Below the pieces are notes generated by a model. That model did not search any database. It saw only the letters and a list, made by a program, of their open reading frames with translations, and had not been told where the DNA came from. The position numbers were made by a program, and so were the translations under genes. Below are positions 27,651 to 38,677 of a DNA stretch of 64,000 nt, piece after piece. Position 1 is the first letter of the stretch, and the number at the start of each line of letters is the position of its first letter. Origin of the DNA: Bacteroidota bacterium (lineage in GTDB: Bacteria; Bacteroidota; Bacteroidia; AKYH767-A; 2013-40CM-41-45); contig JADJON010000001.1 in assembly GCA_016713765.1 (NCBI GenBank), positions 2,046,001 through 2,110,000 on the forward strand. Direction: 5' to 3'.

Positions 27651-28691
27651 TTATTTGGGTATCAAAACGGTCAGAAGGTCGTTTCCGATTTGTTCGGTTG
27701 ACAGCGTCCTGCCCTGAACCGAAACCGCGGGAACGCCCTCGCCAAGATGAACGGGAGACGTAAAGATCCTGGCTTCGTCCCACAGGTTTTCCGAGATAAG
27801 GTTATTCAGGGTTACTGATCCGCCTTCAACCAGTACAGACTGCAAACCGAGATCATACAGGCTGGCAAAGGCATCACGATAAAAATGGGATCCTTCCTCC
27901 AGCCTGATCTCCTCCATACCCGCGGTCGGTCCCACTATTTTCTGTGAGAAACGGATCGTTCGAACCGATCCGTCGAACAAATGAAGATCACCCTGAACAC
28001 GCCCGGTTCGGTCAAAGAGTATCCGGACCGGTGATCGCCCCGGCCATTCCCGTACAGTGAGTTGAGGATTGTCGTTAAGCGCAGTGGCACTGCCCACCGC
28101 TATGGCACTTTCTTCCGAACGCCATCGGTGGACCAGACGATGTGCCTCCGACCCGGATACACGACGCCCTACCGGATCATTGGTCTTCGCGCCCAGGAAT
28201 CCATCCAGTGATGCGGCCCACTTGAGCAGGATCCAGGGCCTGTTTGCTACATGGAATTTGAAAAAGCGTCGGTTCAGCCATCGCCCCGCTTCCGCCTCGA
28301 TACCGACTTGCACTTCCACACCCGCTGCACGTAAGCATTCAATGCCTGTTCCATTAACAGCCGGAAAGGGGTCGGTATTGGCAACCACGACTTTCGGAAT
28401 TCCATAACGCAGGATGAGGTCCGTACAGGGAGGCGTTTTACCATGATGCGAACAGGGCTCCAGGTTCACGAATAAGGTCGAGGATTTCAATCGCTGTTCG
28501 TGACCTCTGCGAAGGGCATCTTCCACGGCCCGTACTTCAGCATGCGGACCGCCGAAGACTTCGTGGTATCCTTCACCCAGGATCATCCCGTCCTGCACCA
28601 GGACGGCGCCAACCAAGGGATTCGGCGCGACCCGTCCGAGCCCCAATCGGGCAAGTTCGAGCGCACGCTCCATGAACCGGATATCCAACAT
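27651..28691 (-). CDS. ribD: Riboflavin biosynthesis protein RibD (deaminase/reductase)
   Basis: Bifunctional enzyme for the second and third steps of riboflavin synthesis: deamination of the pyrimidine and reduction of its ribose. 346 residues. The N-terminal deaminase domain (1-145) has the zinc site HAEVRAVEDAL and NLEPCSHHGKTPPCTD. The C-terminal reductase (about 150-346) shows RPWILLKWAASLDG, VGSATALNDNPQLTVR and a VEGGSVTLNNLI stretch. It is divergent from prmC with a 55-bp gap that contains a -7 element for each gene. The partner gene ribH lies 11 kb away; no FMN riboswitch is seen in front of either. Confidence 0.96.
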   Translation of the reverse strand: MLDIRFMERALELARLGLGRVAPNPLVGAVLVQDGMILGEGYHEVFGGPHAEVRAVEDALRRGHEQRLKSSTLFVNLEPCSHHGKTPPCTDLILRYGIPKVVVANTDPFPAVNGTGIECLRAAGVEVQVGIEAEAGRWLNRRFFKFHVANRPWILLKWAASLDGFLGAKTNDPVGRRVSGSEAHRLVHRWRSEESAIAVGSATALNDNPQLTVREWPGRSPVRILFDRTGRVQGDLHLFDGSVRTIRFSQKIVGPTAGMEEIRLEEGSHFYRDAFASLYDLGLQSVLVEGGSVTLNNLISENLWDEARIFTSPVHLGEGVPAVSVQGRTLSTEQIGNDLLTVLIPK

Positions 28692-28695
28692 GTGG

Positions 28696-28703
28696 CGAAG
28701 TTA
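28696..28703 (-). promoter_or_regulatory. -7-like element TAACTTCG abutting ribD
   Basis: On the minus strand TAACTTCG (one change from TAnnTTTG) ends 4 nt before the ribD ATG. Confidence 0.45.
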
Positions 28704-28734
28704 GGCAGAAAGCGGTGGTTCCCGTTCATCGCCG

Positions 28735-28742
28735 TATTTTCG
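28735..28742 (+). promoter_or_regulatory. -7-like element TATTTTCG abutting prmC
   Basis: TATTTTCG (one change from TAnnTTTG) ends 4 nt before the prmC ATG. It is divergent from the ribD element, so the two promoters share about 55 bp. Confidence 0.45.
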
Positions 28743-28746
28743 TCGA

Positions 28747-29640
28747 ATGAATTGGGGCGAATTCGTCCGGCTCTCCAGAGAACGACTTCCTTCCGAGTAC
28801 GAGGAAGAGGAACGTATCGCCGTGATCGAACGATTGATCGAGGGAAGGTGTAGCATGCGCCGCATCGACCTGGTGATCCGACGAGCGGAAGCGATCGAAG
28901 CTGAAACAGAAAAGCGTTTAATGGATGACCTTGCACGCCTGGAGCGTGGAGAACCGGTCCAATATGTACTCGGCAGAGCCCCATTCATGGGCATGAACCT
29001 GCAAGTATCACCTGCGGTGTTGATCCCTCGCCAGGAGACCGAAGAAGTGGTCCGCCAGGCAATGGATAAGGCAAGAAGTTGGATGGCGCGCTACCCGGGA
29101 ACCAGACTCCGGATTCTGGATGTTGGCACCGGAAGTGGTTGCATCGCTATCAGCCTGGCAAAAGCCTTCCCTGATGGTGAGGTAATCGGCATTGATATTT
29201 CCGACGCGGCCCTGGAAATTGCTAGGCGCAATTCGTCGGAGCAGGACGCAGCTGTGCATTTTCTGCAAGCTGATGTTTTGCAGGAAACGCAACTGTCCGA
29301 GATGCCGTTTCATCTGATCGTGAGCAACCCGCCTTACATCCCGCAAGCGGACGAAGCGACGCTACACAGCCGTGTCCGCGACCACGAACCTCCGCAAGCC
29401 TTGTTCAGTCCGACGGAAGATCCGCTACTGTATTATCGCGTCATCGCGGGACGTGCATCCAGGTGGATGGTGCCCGGCGGTTGGTTGATTTTTGAAATAC
29501 ACAGCGGAACGGGATCCGAAACGGAGGACCTACTGAAAACCGCCGGACTGGTGGATACCTCACATCTGCGCGATCTGAACGGAAACGAACGCATTGTTCT
29601 CGGCCGGCTACCCGATGATGTGGCGGGTCCGGGTAAATAA
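28747..29640 (+). CDS. prmC: Release factor glutamine methyltransferase
   Basis: PrmC (HemK) methylates the Gln of the GGQ motif in peptide release factors, using SAM. 297 residues. The N-terminal helical domain runs to about 80, ending in PVQYVLGRAPFMGMNLQVS, which leads into the family-typical VLIPRQETEEVV. The SAM site is ILDVGTGSGCIAISLA (about 113-128), followed by GIDISDAAL, and the catalytic motif is IVSNPPYIPQ with NPPY. Complete at both ends. It precedes ligA by 20 bp and is likely its operon mate. Confidence 0.96.
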   Translation: MNWGEFVRLSRERLPSEYEEEERIAVIERLIEGRCSMRRIDLVIRRAEAIEAETEKRLMDDLARLERGEPVQYVLGRAPFMGMNLQVSPAVLIPRQETEEVVRQAMDKARSWMARYPGTRLRILDVGTGSGCIAISLAKAFPDGEVIGIDISDAALEIARRNSSEQDAAVHFLQADVLQETQLSEMPFHLIVSNPPYIPQADEATLHSRVRDHEPPQALFSPTEDPLLYYRVIAGRASRWMVPGGWLIFEIHSGTGSETEDLLKTAGLVDTSHLRDLNGNERIVLGRLPDDVAGPGK

Positions 29641-29657
29641 CGCAACTTTGAGATTGA

Positions 29658-31739
<2,082 letters not shown>

Positions 31740-32339
31740 GTGCTCGCATCGGATGAAAAGCCCTATCTTCGTCTGGCTAGCAGCAGAACCTTGGCCGTAC
31801 CCAAAAAGATTCGGACGTATCTCGGACAGCGACGCTTCCTGCAGGATGTGCGGAAGCTGAAACTGGTGCACGAGGTTGTTCCATTCGATGACGCCCAGAA
31901 GATCGGGATACTTTACGATGCCACCGACGCGCGTGATTACGAAGTGGTGAAGGCATATGTGAAACAGGTGCGTTCCGTCTACAAAAAGGATATCCAGGCT
32001 ATGGGTTTTGTCGACAAGAAGCAACTGCCCAACGGACAGTTCGCCCAGTATGGTCTCGATTTTTTCACCCGCAAAGACCTCGACTTCCGCCTGATTCCGA
32101 AGGACCCGATCGTCGATAACTTCATTCGGGAACCTTTCGATATCCTGATTAACCTGAATAATGGGAAATCATTCCCGCTACGCTATATTGCCGCTGTTTC
32201 GCATGCGAAGTTTCGCATCGGCCGATATGACAAACGCAATATCACCTGCTACGAAATGATGTTGCAGTTGCCCCCGGACACCGGTATAAAAACCGTCATC
32301 GAAGAGACGGAGCACTACCTGCGCCAAGTAAAACGCTGA
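31740..32339 (+). CDS. DUF6913-like conserved protein between ligA and dapA
   Basis: 199 residues as drawn, starting at a GTG that directly abuts and is in frame with the ligA stop. A TTG at 31791, preceded by a TATCTTCG element (31764-31771), is an alternative start giving about 182 residues. The protein is soluble, basic and of mixed alpha/beta pattern: IGILYDATDARDYEVVKAYVKQ, AMGFVDKKQLP, and a conserved-looking C-terminal FDILINLNNGKSFPLRYIAAVSHAKFRIG divided by a turn. The ligA - this gene - dapA order is common in Bacteroidota, and the protein corresponds to what is catalogued there as DUF6913. No function is known. Confidence 0.8.
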   Translation: MLASDEKPYLRLASSRTLAVPKKIRTYLGQRRFLQDVRKLKLVHEVVPFDDAQKIGILYDATDARDYEVVKAYVKQVRSVYKKDIQAMGFVDKKQLPNGQFAQYGLDFFTRKDLDFRLIPKDPIVDNFIREPFDILINLNNGKSFPLRYIAAVSHAKFRIGRYDKRNITCYEMMLQLPPDTGIKTVIEETEHYLRQVKR

Positions 32340-32342
32340 ACC

Positions 32343-33221
32343 ATGAACCTGAATAAACTCAAAGGGACCGGTGTCGCCCTGGTGACACCCTTCCATAAGG
32401 ATGGTAGCATTGATTTCAAGGGGTTCAAAAAACTGCTCGACAGGATCATCGACGGAAAAGTGGAATACCTGGTTCCGCTTGGCACCACGGGTGAATCGGT
32501 CACCCTCACGAAGGACGAACGTCGTGCTGTGCTGGATTTCGTGCTGGAGATCAACGACGGCCGTTTGCCGGTCGTGCTGGGATTGGGTGGAAATAATACC
32601 AACGAGATCCTCGAATGCATGGAAGAAATGGATTTCGACGGTGTCTCCGCGGTGCTGTCCGTATCCCCGTACTACAACCGGCCTTCCCAGCGGGGGATCT
32701 ACCAGCATTACAAGATGATCGCCAACGCCTGCCCGGTTCCGCTCATACTCTATAATGTTCCTTCCCGCACGGGCTCGAACATGGATGCCGAGACCACCCT
32801 GGAACTGGCGCACGATGTACGCAACATCATCGGAATCAAAGAGGCTTCCGGCAATCTGGAAAAGGTCATGCGCATCCTGCACGGTCGTCCGAAGGACTTC
32901 CTGGTGATCAGCGGCGACGATCTGCTCACCCTTCCCATGCTTGCCTGCGGAGCCGATGGCGTCATCTCGGTCATCGCCAACGCATTTCCGAAGGATTGGA
33001 GCGAAATGGTCCGGGCCGGCTTGGAAGGTAATTTTGACCGATCTCGAAAACTGCACTATAAACTGCAGGAGATCACCCGTGCCATTTTTGTCGACGGAAA
33101 TCCGTCCGGAGTCAAAGGGTTGCTCAGTTTTCAGAACGTTTGTGCCGAGCATGTCCGGCTTCCATTGGTATCGGTCGGTAAATCCACGATCAACAAGTTC
33201 GAGACCATCCTCCGTGGCTGA
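32343..33221 (+). CDS. dapA: 4-hydroxy-tetrahydrodipicolinate synthase
   Basis: Condenses pyruvate with aspartate semialdehyde, the first step of the diaminopimelate/lysine branch. 292 residues. TIM-barrel motifs: GTGVALVTPF, LGTTGESVTL (Thr-Thr-Gly at about 48-50), SPYYNRPSQRGIYQHY, Tyr137 in LILYNVPSRTG, Schiff-base Lys166 in IIGIKEASGN, and ISGDDLLTLP. The gene starts 3 bp after the DUF6913-like gene. Diaminopimelate is also the substrate context for Mpl encoded at 51.5 kb, consistent with a meso-DAP peptidoglycan. Confidence 0.97.
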   Translation: MNLNKLKGTGVALVTPFHKDGSIDFKGFKKLLDRIIDGKVEYLVPLGTTGESVTLTKDERRAVLDFVLEINDGRLPVVLGLGGNNTNEILECMEEMDFDGVSAVLSVSPYYNRPSQRGIYQHYKMIANACPVPLILYNVPSRTGSNMDAETTLELAHDVRNIIGIKEASGNLEKVMRILHGRPKDFLVISGDDLLTLPMLACGADGVISVIANAFPKDWSEMVRAGLEGNFDRSRKLHYKLQEITRAIFVDGNPSGVKGLLSFQNVCAEHVRLPLVSVGKSTINKFETILRG

Positions 33222-33269
33222 TTTCCGCTGAACTTTTCGCAGCGAAAGGTGTTTCCTCAAGCGAAATCG

Positions 33270-35648
33270 ATGATGCGGATCCGCCTTTTTCTCCTTTTCC
33301 TGCTTTTTGGCCAAGTGGCCTTCGCGCAGGCCCCTTCGGCTACGTTGAACGGCCAGGTCGTTGACAAGCTCAGTAACCAGCCCATACCGTTTGCACCGGT
33401 ACAGATCTCCGGTACTACGATCGGAACGACCACCGACGAACAGGGTCGGTTTGAATTCCGTGGATTGACACCGGGAATCTACAACATCGAAGTCACGTCG
33501 GTCGGCTACGACAAGGCGGCTGTTTTCGAGATCGATGTAAGTTCGACCCGTGTACGGCCTGTCCGCGTCGAACTCGTCGCACGTTCAACCGAGCTGGAAG
33601 AAGTGACTGTTCGCCCCGATCCGTTTGTGAAACTGGAAGAAGCCCCGGTTTCCGTCTATAATGTCGGTGAAGTGGATATCAAACGTAATCCTGGAGCCAA
33701 CCGGGATATCTCCAAAGCGCTGCAATCGTTGCCCGGTGTAGCGGCCACCGCCAGTTTCCGCAACGACCTGATCATTCGCGGCGGTTCCTCGAACGAAAAT
33801 CGATTTTACCTCGACGGTATCGAGGTCCCCAATATCAACCACTTCGCCACACAGGGTTCCACCGGAGGCCCCGTGGGCATGATCAACGTAGACTTCATCC
33901 GGGAAGTTGACTTTTACAGCAGTGCTTTCCCGGCAGCTCGCGGTAACACACTCAGCTCGGTCATGGATTTCAAGTTGAAAGAGGGCAGGGCAGAGCGAAT
34001 GGGTTATACCCTGACGTTGGGAGCATCCGACCTGGCAGCGACCGTGGATGGGCCCTTGTCCGATAAGGTGAATTTCATCGCATCCTGGAGAAGAAGCTAC
34101 CTGCAATTTCTCTTCAAAGCGATCGGTTTGCCATTCCTGCCGACCTACGATGATTTCCTCGTCAAGACAAAATGGAAGATCGATGATCGTAACGAGATCA
34201 CCTTCCTGGGTCTTGGTGCCGATGACCGGGTACGACTCAACCTGGAACAGGACGAAACCGATTTGCAGCAATACCTCCTCAATAACCTTCCGGTCAACAC
34301 GCAGTGGAATTACACCGTCGGAGCCGTTTACCGCCGGTACCGAACGAACGGATATTCCCTGTTTGCACTTTCAAGAAACCAGTTGCAGAATGACGCGGAG
34401 AAATTCCAGGACAACGATGCGTCTTCTGAGAACAACCGCTTGCTCGATTATTCCAGCCGGGAAACGGAGAACAAGTTCAGGTACGAACAAGTGGAAAGGA
34501 TCGGAAGCCAGAAAATAACCTTCGGCATGAACCTGGAATCGGCCGAATATACGAATCGGACCTTCAACAGGGTGCCGTATGTGGGAGAAGTCCGGTATCA
34601 ATCCGACATCAGCTTCTACAAAGCTGCCCTCTTCGCGCAGTGGAGTATCTCCGCTCTCCGGGAAGATCTTACGCTATCAGCCGGATTTCGTCTGGATGCC
34701 AATACGTTCAACGAACGGATGCAACGTCCCCAGGATCAGTTTTCTCCCCGACTGTCGCTCAGCTATCGGCTTTCCGACCGCTTCCGTTTCAATGCCAACG
34801 CCGGACGGTACTTCCAACTTCCGGCCTATACCATTCTTGGCTTCCGCGATAATGCAGGAACCTTGGTCAATAAGGTGGATGCCCGCTACATGCAGTGCGA
34901 TCACCTGGTCGCCGGTTTCGAATACACGGCACCCTCCTTTGTCCGAATTACCCTCGAAGGATTCTACAAGAACTATTCGCAGTATCCCTTCAACCTACGC
35001 GATTCCATTTCCATCGCCAACCAGGGCAGCGATTTCGGTACCGTTGGAACTGTACCTGTTCGTTTCGACAATAGGGGGCGTTCCTATGGGGTCGAATTCA
35101 TGGTACAACAGAAACTGTTCAAGAAAGTATTCGGCATCCTGGCTTACACACTTTTACGCAGTGAGTTCGAAAGTCTGGACGGTGCATTTCTGCCTTCTTC
35201 CTGGGATTTCCGGCATGTCGTCAGCCTGACCGGCGGCAAGTACTTTCCCAAGAACTGGCAGGTGGGTTTTCGTTTCCGATTCAACAGTGGTACACCTTAT
35301 ACGCCTTTTGACGTTGCAGCGTCTGTCGAGAAATCCAACTTCGACATCACCGGACAAGGTATCCCGGACCGTACCGCCATCAACGCCTTGCGCACCGATG
35401 CGTTTCATCAGCTCGACCTGCGGATCGATAAGAAGTATTACTATAAAAAATGGAGCTTGAACTTTTTCCTGGATGTGCAGAATGTCTATAATCAGGTAAC
35501 GGAATTTGCACCTTACGTCAGTGTACAACGGAATGCCAACGGGCAGCCGATCGTAGATCCCAATAATACCGACGCCTATTTGCCCTTGCTGATCCCCAAT
35601 GAAGCGGGGAGCCTTATTCCAAGTATCGGAATCGTGGCTGAATTCTGA
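33270..35648 (+). CDS. TonB-dependent receptor with carboxypeptidase-regulatory-like domain
   Basis: Outer-membrane receptor, 792 residues. The frame begins with a GTG at 33249, but the ATG at 33270 opens directly into the signal peptide MMRIRLFLLFLLFGQVAFAQ. A regulatory-like beta domain follows (about 25-105: LNGQVVDKLSNQPIPFAPVQ, FEFRGLTPGIYNIEVTSVGY). Next comes a plug (about 110-235: EVTVRPDPF, NRDISKALQSLPGV, IIRGGSSNENRFYLDGIEV, INVDFIREVDFYSSAFPA) and the barrel. The RGGSSNENRFYLDGIEVPN pattern is typical of a large Bacteroidota group not linked to SusD. The ligand is unknown. No partner lipoprotein is adjacent; the next gene is a WG-repeat protein with its own promoter. Confidence 0.92.
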   Translation: MMRIRLFLLFLLFGQVAFAQAPSATLNGQVVDKLSNQPIPFAPVQISGTTIGTTTDEQGRFEFRGLTPGIYNIEVTSVGYDKAAVFEIDVSSTRVRPVRVELVARSTELEEVTVRPDPFVKLEEAPVSVYNVGEVDIKRNPGANRDISKALQSLPGVAATASFRNDLIIRGGSSNENRFYLDGIEVPNINHFATQGSTGGPVGMINVDFIREVDFYSSAFPAARGNTLSSVMDFKLKEGRAERMGYTLTLGASDLAATVDGPLSDKVNFIASWRRSYLQFLFKAIGLPFLPTYDDFLVKTKWKIDDRNEITFLGLGADDRVRLNLEQDETDLQQYLLNNLPVNTQWNYTVGAVYRRYRTNGYSLFALSRNQLQNDAEKFQDNDASSENNRLLDYSSRETENKFRYEQVERIGSQKITFGMNLESAEYTNRTFNRVPYVGEVRYQSDISFYKAALFAQWSISALREDLTLSAGFRLDANTFNERMQRPQDQFSPRLSLSYRLSDRFRFNANAGRYFQLPAYTILGFRDNAGTLVNKVDARYMQCDHLVAGFEYTAPSFVRITLEGFYKNYSQYPFNLRDSISIANQGSDFGTVGTVPVRFDNRGRSYGVEFMVQQKLFKKVFGILAYTLLRSEFESLDGAFLPSSWDFRHVVSLTGGKYFPKNWQVGFRFRFNSGTPYTPFDVAASVEKSNFDITGQGIPDRTAINALRTDAFHQLDLRIDKKYYYKKWSLNFFLDVQNVYNQVTEFAPYVSVQRNANGQPIVDPNNTDAYLPLLIPNEAGSLIPSIGIVAEF

Positions 35649-35706
35649 TCTTTCTGCCCTTCGCCCTCCATATTCCCGCGTTGGCAAAATAAGGTCCGTC
35701 CTTTCC

Positions 35707-35736
35707 TTGCCGGATTACCGCATTCGGTTACATTTG
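35707..35736 (+). promoter_or_regulatory. Bacteroidota-type promoter for the WG-repeat gene
   Basis: TTG at 35707-35709, 19 nt spacer, TACATTTG at 35729-35736: exact -7 consensus with standard spacing. The ATG at 35756 follows 19 nt later. Confidence 0.72.
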
Positions 35737-35755
35737 GTAACTAAATTCAAATGCG

Positions 35756-36451
35756 ATGGGAAGATTCCGATTCCTTCATTTAATGGTTTTCCTGACCCTG
35801 CTGGCAGGTTCCGGGCCGTTGTATGGACAACACCTCATCCGGTTTTACATGAAAGCCAAAGTCGGCTACCGGGATGACAAGGGTGCTATCGTGGTGCCGG
35901 CCACCTACGATGCCGGTTCCGAATTCATCGAAGGAAGGGCCCTGGTGGTCCGCGATAGTCTTCGTGGCTTTCTCGATGTCTTCGGCACGGAGGTTATTCC
36001 GCTGCAGTTTTCGGATGCCGGTGTCTTCAACAAAGGGATTGCACGCGTAGCCAGGGATGGTAAGTACGGTTGGATCAGACCGGATGGTTCGTATTCGATC
36101 CCCGCGCAGTTCGACCTGGCGGATGAGTTTTGCGACGGACTCGCACGGGTGATGATCGGTGGGAAATTCGGTTACATCAATCGGGATGGACAGACGATCA
36201 TCGCGTTGCAATATCAGAATGCCCGGAATTTTTCTTCCGGACTTGCACCGGTTTACGACGGAAAGAAGTGGGGATTCATCGATGCTGCCGGTAAATGGAT
36301 TTTGCCTGCCTCCTTCGACGACGCGCAATCATTCCACAACGGAGAGTCACTCGTTCGAAAAGGGGAGAAGATGTATTTCATCGATACAAAAGGTAAGCGG
36401 ACACGCGAATTGGAAGTGCCCGAAGAGGAATTCACCAAACGTAAACGCTAA
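35756..36451 (+). CDS. Exported WG-repeat protein
   Basis: 231 residues with signal peptide MGRFRFLHLMVFLTLLAGSG (cleavage near GPLYGQ, about 25). The mature part is five to six WG/KWG repeats of ~35 residues, each with a Gly-aromatic turn and an ILP/VIP strand: VGYRDDKGAIVVPATYD, GFLDVFGTEVIPLQF, YGWIRPDGSYSIPAQFD, FGYINRDGQTIIALQY and WGFIDAAGKWILPASFD. The repeats are expected to form a beta-propeller-like or solenoid structure for protein or glycan contact. The C-terminus is basic and lacks a T9SS domain. It has its own promoter and lies 12 bp before the kelch-like gene, so they may be co-expressed. Confidence 0.88.
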   Translation: MGRFRFLHLMVFLTLLAGSGPLYGQHLIRFYMKAKVGYRDDKGAIVVPATYDAGSEFIEGRALVVRDSLRGFLDVFGTEVIPLQFSDAGVFNKGIARVARDGKYGWIRPDGSYSIPAQFDLADEFCDGLARVMIGGKFGYINRDGQTIIALQYQNARNFSSGLAPVYDGKKWGFIDAAGKWILPASFDDAQSFHNGESLVRKGEKMYFIDTKGKRTRELEVPEEEFTKRKR

Positions 36452-36463
36452 TCTTTTGAACCC

Positions 36464-38542
36464 ATGAGAAAGCAATTACTCATTGCCGGATGGATGGTCA
36501 TCCTCCTGACCGGTATTTCAATATCCACCTCGAACGCGCAAGCCGGTCAATGGGCCTGGATGGGTGGTGATACACTTGGAAACTACGCCGGAAGTTTCGG
36601 AGTCCAGGGAGTCCCGTCTCCGACTAATTGGCCGCAAGGCATCTACGAAGGTTCCGAATGGACCGACCGGAACGGAAAGTTCTGGCAGTACGGCGGTGGA
36701 ACCAGCTTCGGATGGAACGATAACCTCTGGATGTTCGACCCGGCAACAGGCTTGTGGACCTGGATGAGCGGTAACGGTGCCGCTGGTTCCGGTAACCCCG
36801 TATATGGCACTCAGGGCGTTGCTGCACCCGGTAACACGCCCGGAGGACGAGGCCGTACCTCTGCCACCTGGGTGGACCTATCCGGTAATCTTTGGCTGTA
36901 TGGTGGAGTGGGCAATGCCGGCAACATGGGGGATCTGTGGAAATACGACATCAACACCAACCTCTGGGCCTGGATGAAAGGATCCCAGACAGGCATGGCT
37001 CCCGCCAACTGGGGCACATTGGGTGTACCGTCTCCGACAAACGATCCCGGTCAACGCATCGAAACGAATGCGGCATGGGTCGATAACGCTGGTAATCTGT
37101 GGCTCTTCGGTGGTGATGGTTACAACGATACCTGGAAGTACGATGTCAATACCAATGAATGGACCTGGATGGCTGGACCCAATCTCCAATACCAGAATGG
37201 TAACTGGGGAACAAAAGGCGTTGCCGCTTCCACCAACGTGCCTTCCAACCGGATGGTACATGCACATTGGAAAGACAATAACGATAACTTCTGGATGTTT
37301 GGCGCCTACTCGACCCAGGGGATTTTTGATGATGTCTGGAAGTACGATCCTTCCATTAACCAATGGACCTGGATGGCCGGTAGCAACGTGCCGGGTGCCG
37401 GACAAATCTACGGTACTGCCTGCGTAGAAGATTCCGCTAACACGCCGGGTGCACGATTTGAGAATCGGTCCTGCTGGCGCGACTCCTGCGGGAATCTTTT
37501 CGTCTATGGTGGCGGCAACGACCTCGGTCCTTCAGAGGGTTACGGCGACTTTTGGTTCTTCAATGTCTCCACGCTCAAATGGACCTACATCAGCGGTAAC
37601 CAGACACCGAACTCGGATCCCGTATATGGCACGCTCGGGGTTTTCAATCCGACCAACTATCCTGGTAATCGCTACGGGCCGCTTCCTTATGCCGATCAAC
37701 AAGGTTACTTCTGGTTGTTGGGAGGCTATGTGAATTACACGGGCTTCCACGCTGATATCTGGAAGTACCAACCCGATCCTTCTTGTCCCGCTGCTGCCTG
37801 CCTGGCCAATTTCCCCAGAGCCGATTTCATCGCCAGTGATACGTCCATTTGCATCGGAGAATGCGTGACCTTCACCAACAATTCGGTGAACGCGACGATT
37901 TATCAGTGGACATTCCAGGGTGGCATACCTTCCGTTTCCATTAGCGCGAATCCTGCACCGGTATGTTATTACAACCCGGGCAGCTATGCCGTCACGCTTA
38001 GTGCCGGCAACAGCAACGGGGTGAGTACCCGGAATGTGGTCGGGTACATCAATGTCTATGCACCCATTCGTCCTACGGTAACTTACATTAACGACACCTT
38101 GTATTGCAGTCATGCCTTGAGTTACCAATGGTACCTCAACGGAGCGGCGATTCCCGGCGCGACCGACAGCGCATTCGTCATGACTCAAAGCGGGGTCTAT
38201 TACGTTCAAGTCACCGATATCCACGGCTGCAATGCCTATTCGATCCAGTACGACATCGTATTGGGTGTTCAGTCGATCGGTTCGCAGAACGGTTCTTTGT
38301 CGCTCTTCCCGAACCCCAGCCAGGGTTCATTCCAATTGTCGGCGACAAACCTGAAAACCGGACACCTGCAACTGGAAGTGCTGGACGCGATCGGACAACG
38401 GGTTTACCTGGAGGAATGGGATCAGACTTCGCCTGATCTGAATCGAGGTGTCAGTCTGCCTGCCGTAGCCAACGGCTTGTACACGGTCCGGCTACGTCAG
38501 TCCGATCAACTGATTCTCCGGAATTTGCTCATCACCCGATAA
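36464..38542 (+). CDS. Kelch-like propeller plus PKD-like and T9SS domain protein
   Basis: Secreted or surface protein, 692 residues. Signal peptide MRKQLLIAGWMVILLTGISI to about 26. Residues 28-435 contain six repeats of ~65 residues with the pattern W-x-WM-x-G ... R ... W-x-D-x-x-G-N-LWL-(Y/F)GG ... LWKYD, i.e. kelch-like blades with a very regular tryptophan spacing (AWMGGD, TWMSGN, AWMKGS, TWMAGP, TWMAGS, TYISGN). The codons are also similar, pointing to recent expansion. A PKD-like domain follows (about 450-530, CIGECVTFTNNSVNA ... YNPGSYAVTLSA), then an Ig-like stretch and a C-terminal Por sorting domain (SLFPNPSQGSFQL to ITR). Role unknown; adhesion or glycan binding is plausible. A terminator follows. 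Confidence 0.9.
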   Translation: MRKQLLIAGWMVILLTGISISTSNAQAGQWAWMGGDTLGNYAGSFGVQGVPSPTNWPQGIYEGSEWTDRNGKFWQYGGGTSFGWNDNLWMFDPATGLWTWMSGNGAAGSGNPVYGTQGVAAPGNTPGGRGRTSATWVDLSGNLWLYGGVGNAGNMGDLWKYDINTNLWAWMKGSQTGMAPANWGTLGVPSPTNDPGQRIETNAAWVDNAGNLWLFGGDGYNDTWKYDVNTNEWTWMAGPNLQYQNGNWGTKGVAASTNVPSNRMVHAHWKDNNDNFWMFGAYSTQGIFDDVWKYDPSINQWTWMAGSNVPGAGQIYGTACVEDSANTPGARFENRSCWRDSCGNLFVYGGGNDLGPSEGYGDFWFFNVSTLKWTYISGNQTPNSDPVYGTLGVFNPTNYPGNRYGPLPYADQQGYFWLLGGYVNYTGFHADIWKYQPDPSCPAAACLANFPRADFIASDTSICIGECVTFTNNSVNATIYQWTFQGGIPSVSISANPAPVCYYNPGSYAVTLSAGNSNGVSTRNVVGYINVYAPIRPTVTYINDTLYCSHALSYQWYLNGAAIPGATDSAFVMTQSGVYYVQVTDIHGCNAYSIQYDIVLGVQSIGSQNGSLSLFPNPSQGSFQLSATNLKTGHLQLEVLDAIGQRVYLEEWDQTSPDLNRGVSLPAVANGLYTVRLRQSDQLILRNLLITR

Positions 38543-38560
38543 CGATACGAATTACACGAG

Positions 38561-38593
38561 AAACAGCGGTACCCCAAGGGCCGCTGTTTTTTT
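38561..38593 (+). terminator. Terminator of the kelch-like gene
   Basis: Perfect 9-bp stem AAACAGCGG/CCGCTGTTT (38561-38569 with 38581-38589) followed by four more T. Confidence 0.88.
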
Positions 38594-38677
38594 GCATCCT
38601 GTCGCAAGGGTGAATTTCAGGCGCACTCCGACGACAACCAAACGAGAACGGTATCTTTACCGGAAACTATCACCCAA

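Noticed and set aside
28692..28746. FMN riboswitch upstream of ribD
   Set aside because: The gap is only 55 bp and lacks the RFN element; none is seen upstream of ribH either.
35649..35706. Terminator after the second TonB receptor
   Set aside because: Pyrimidine-rich but no stable hairpin could be found.
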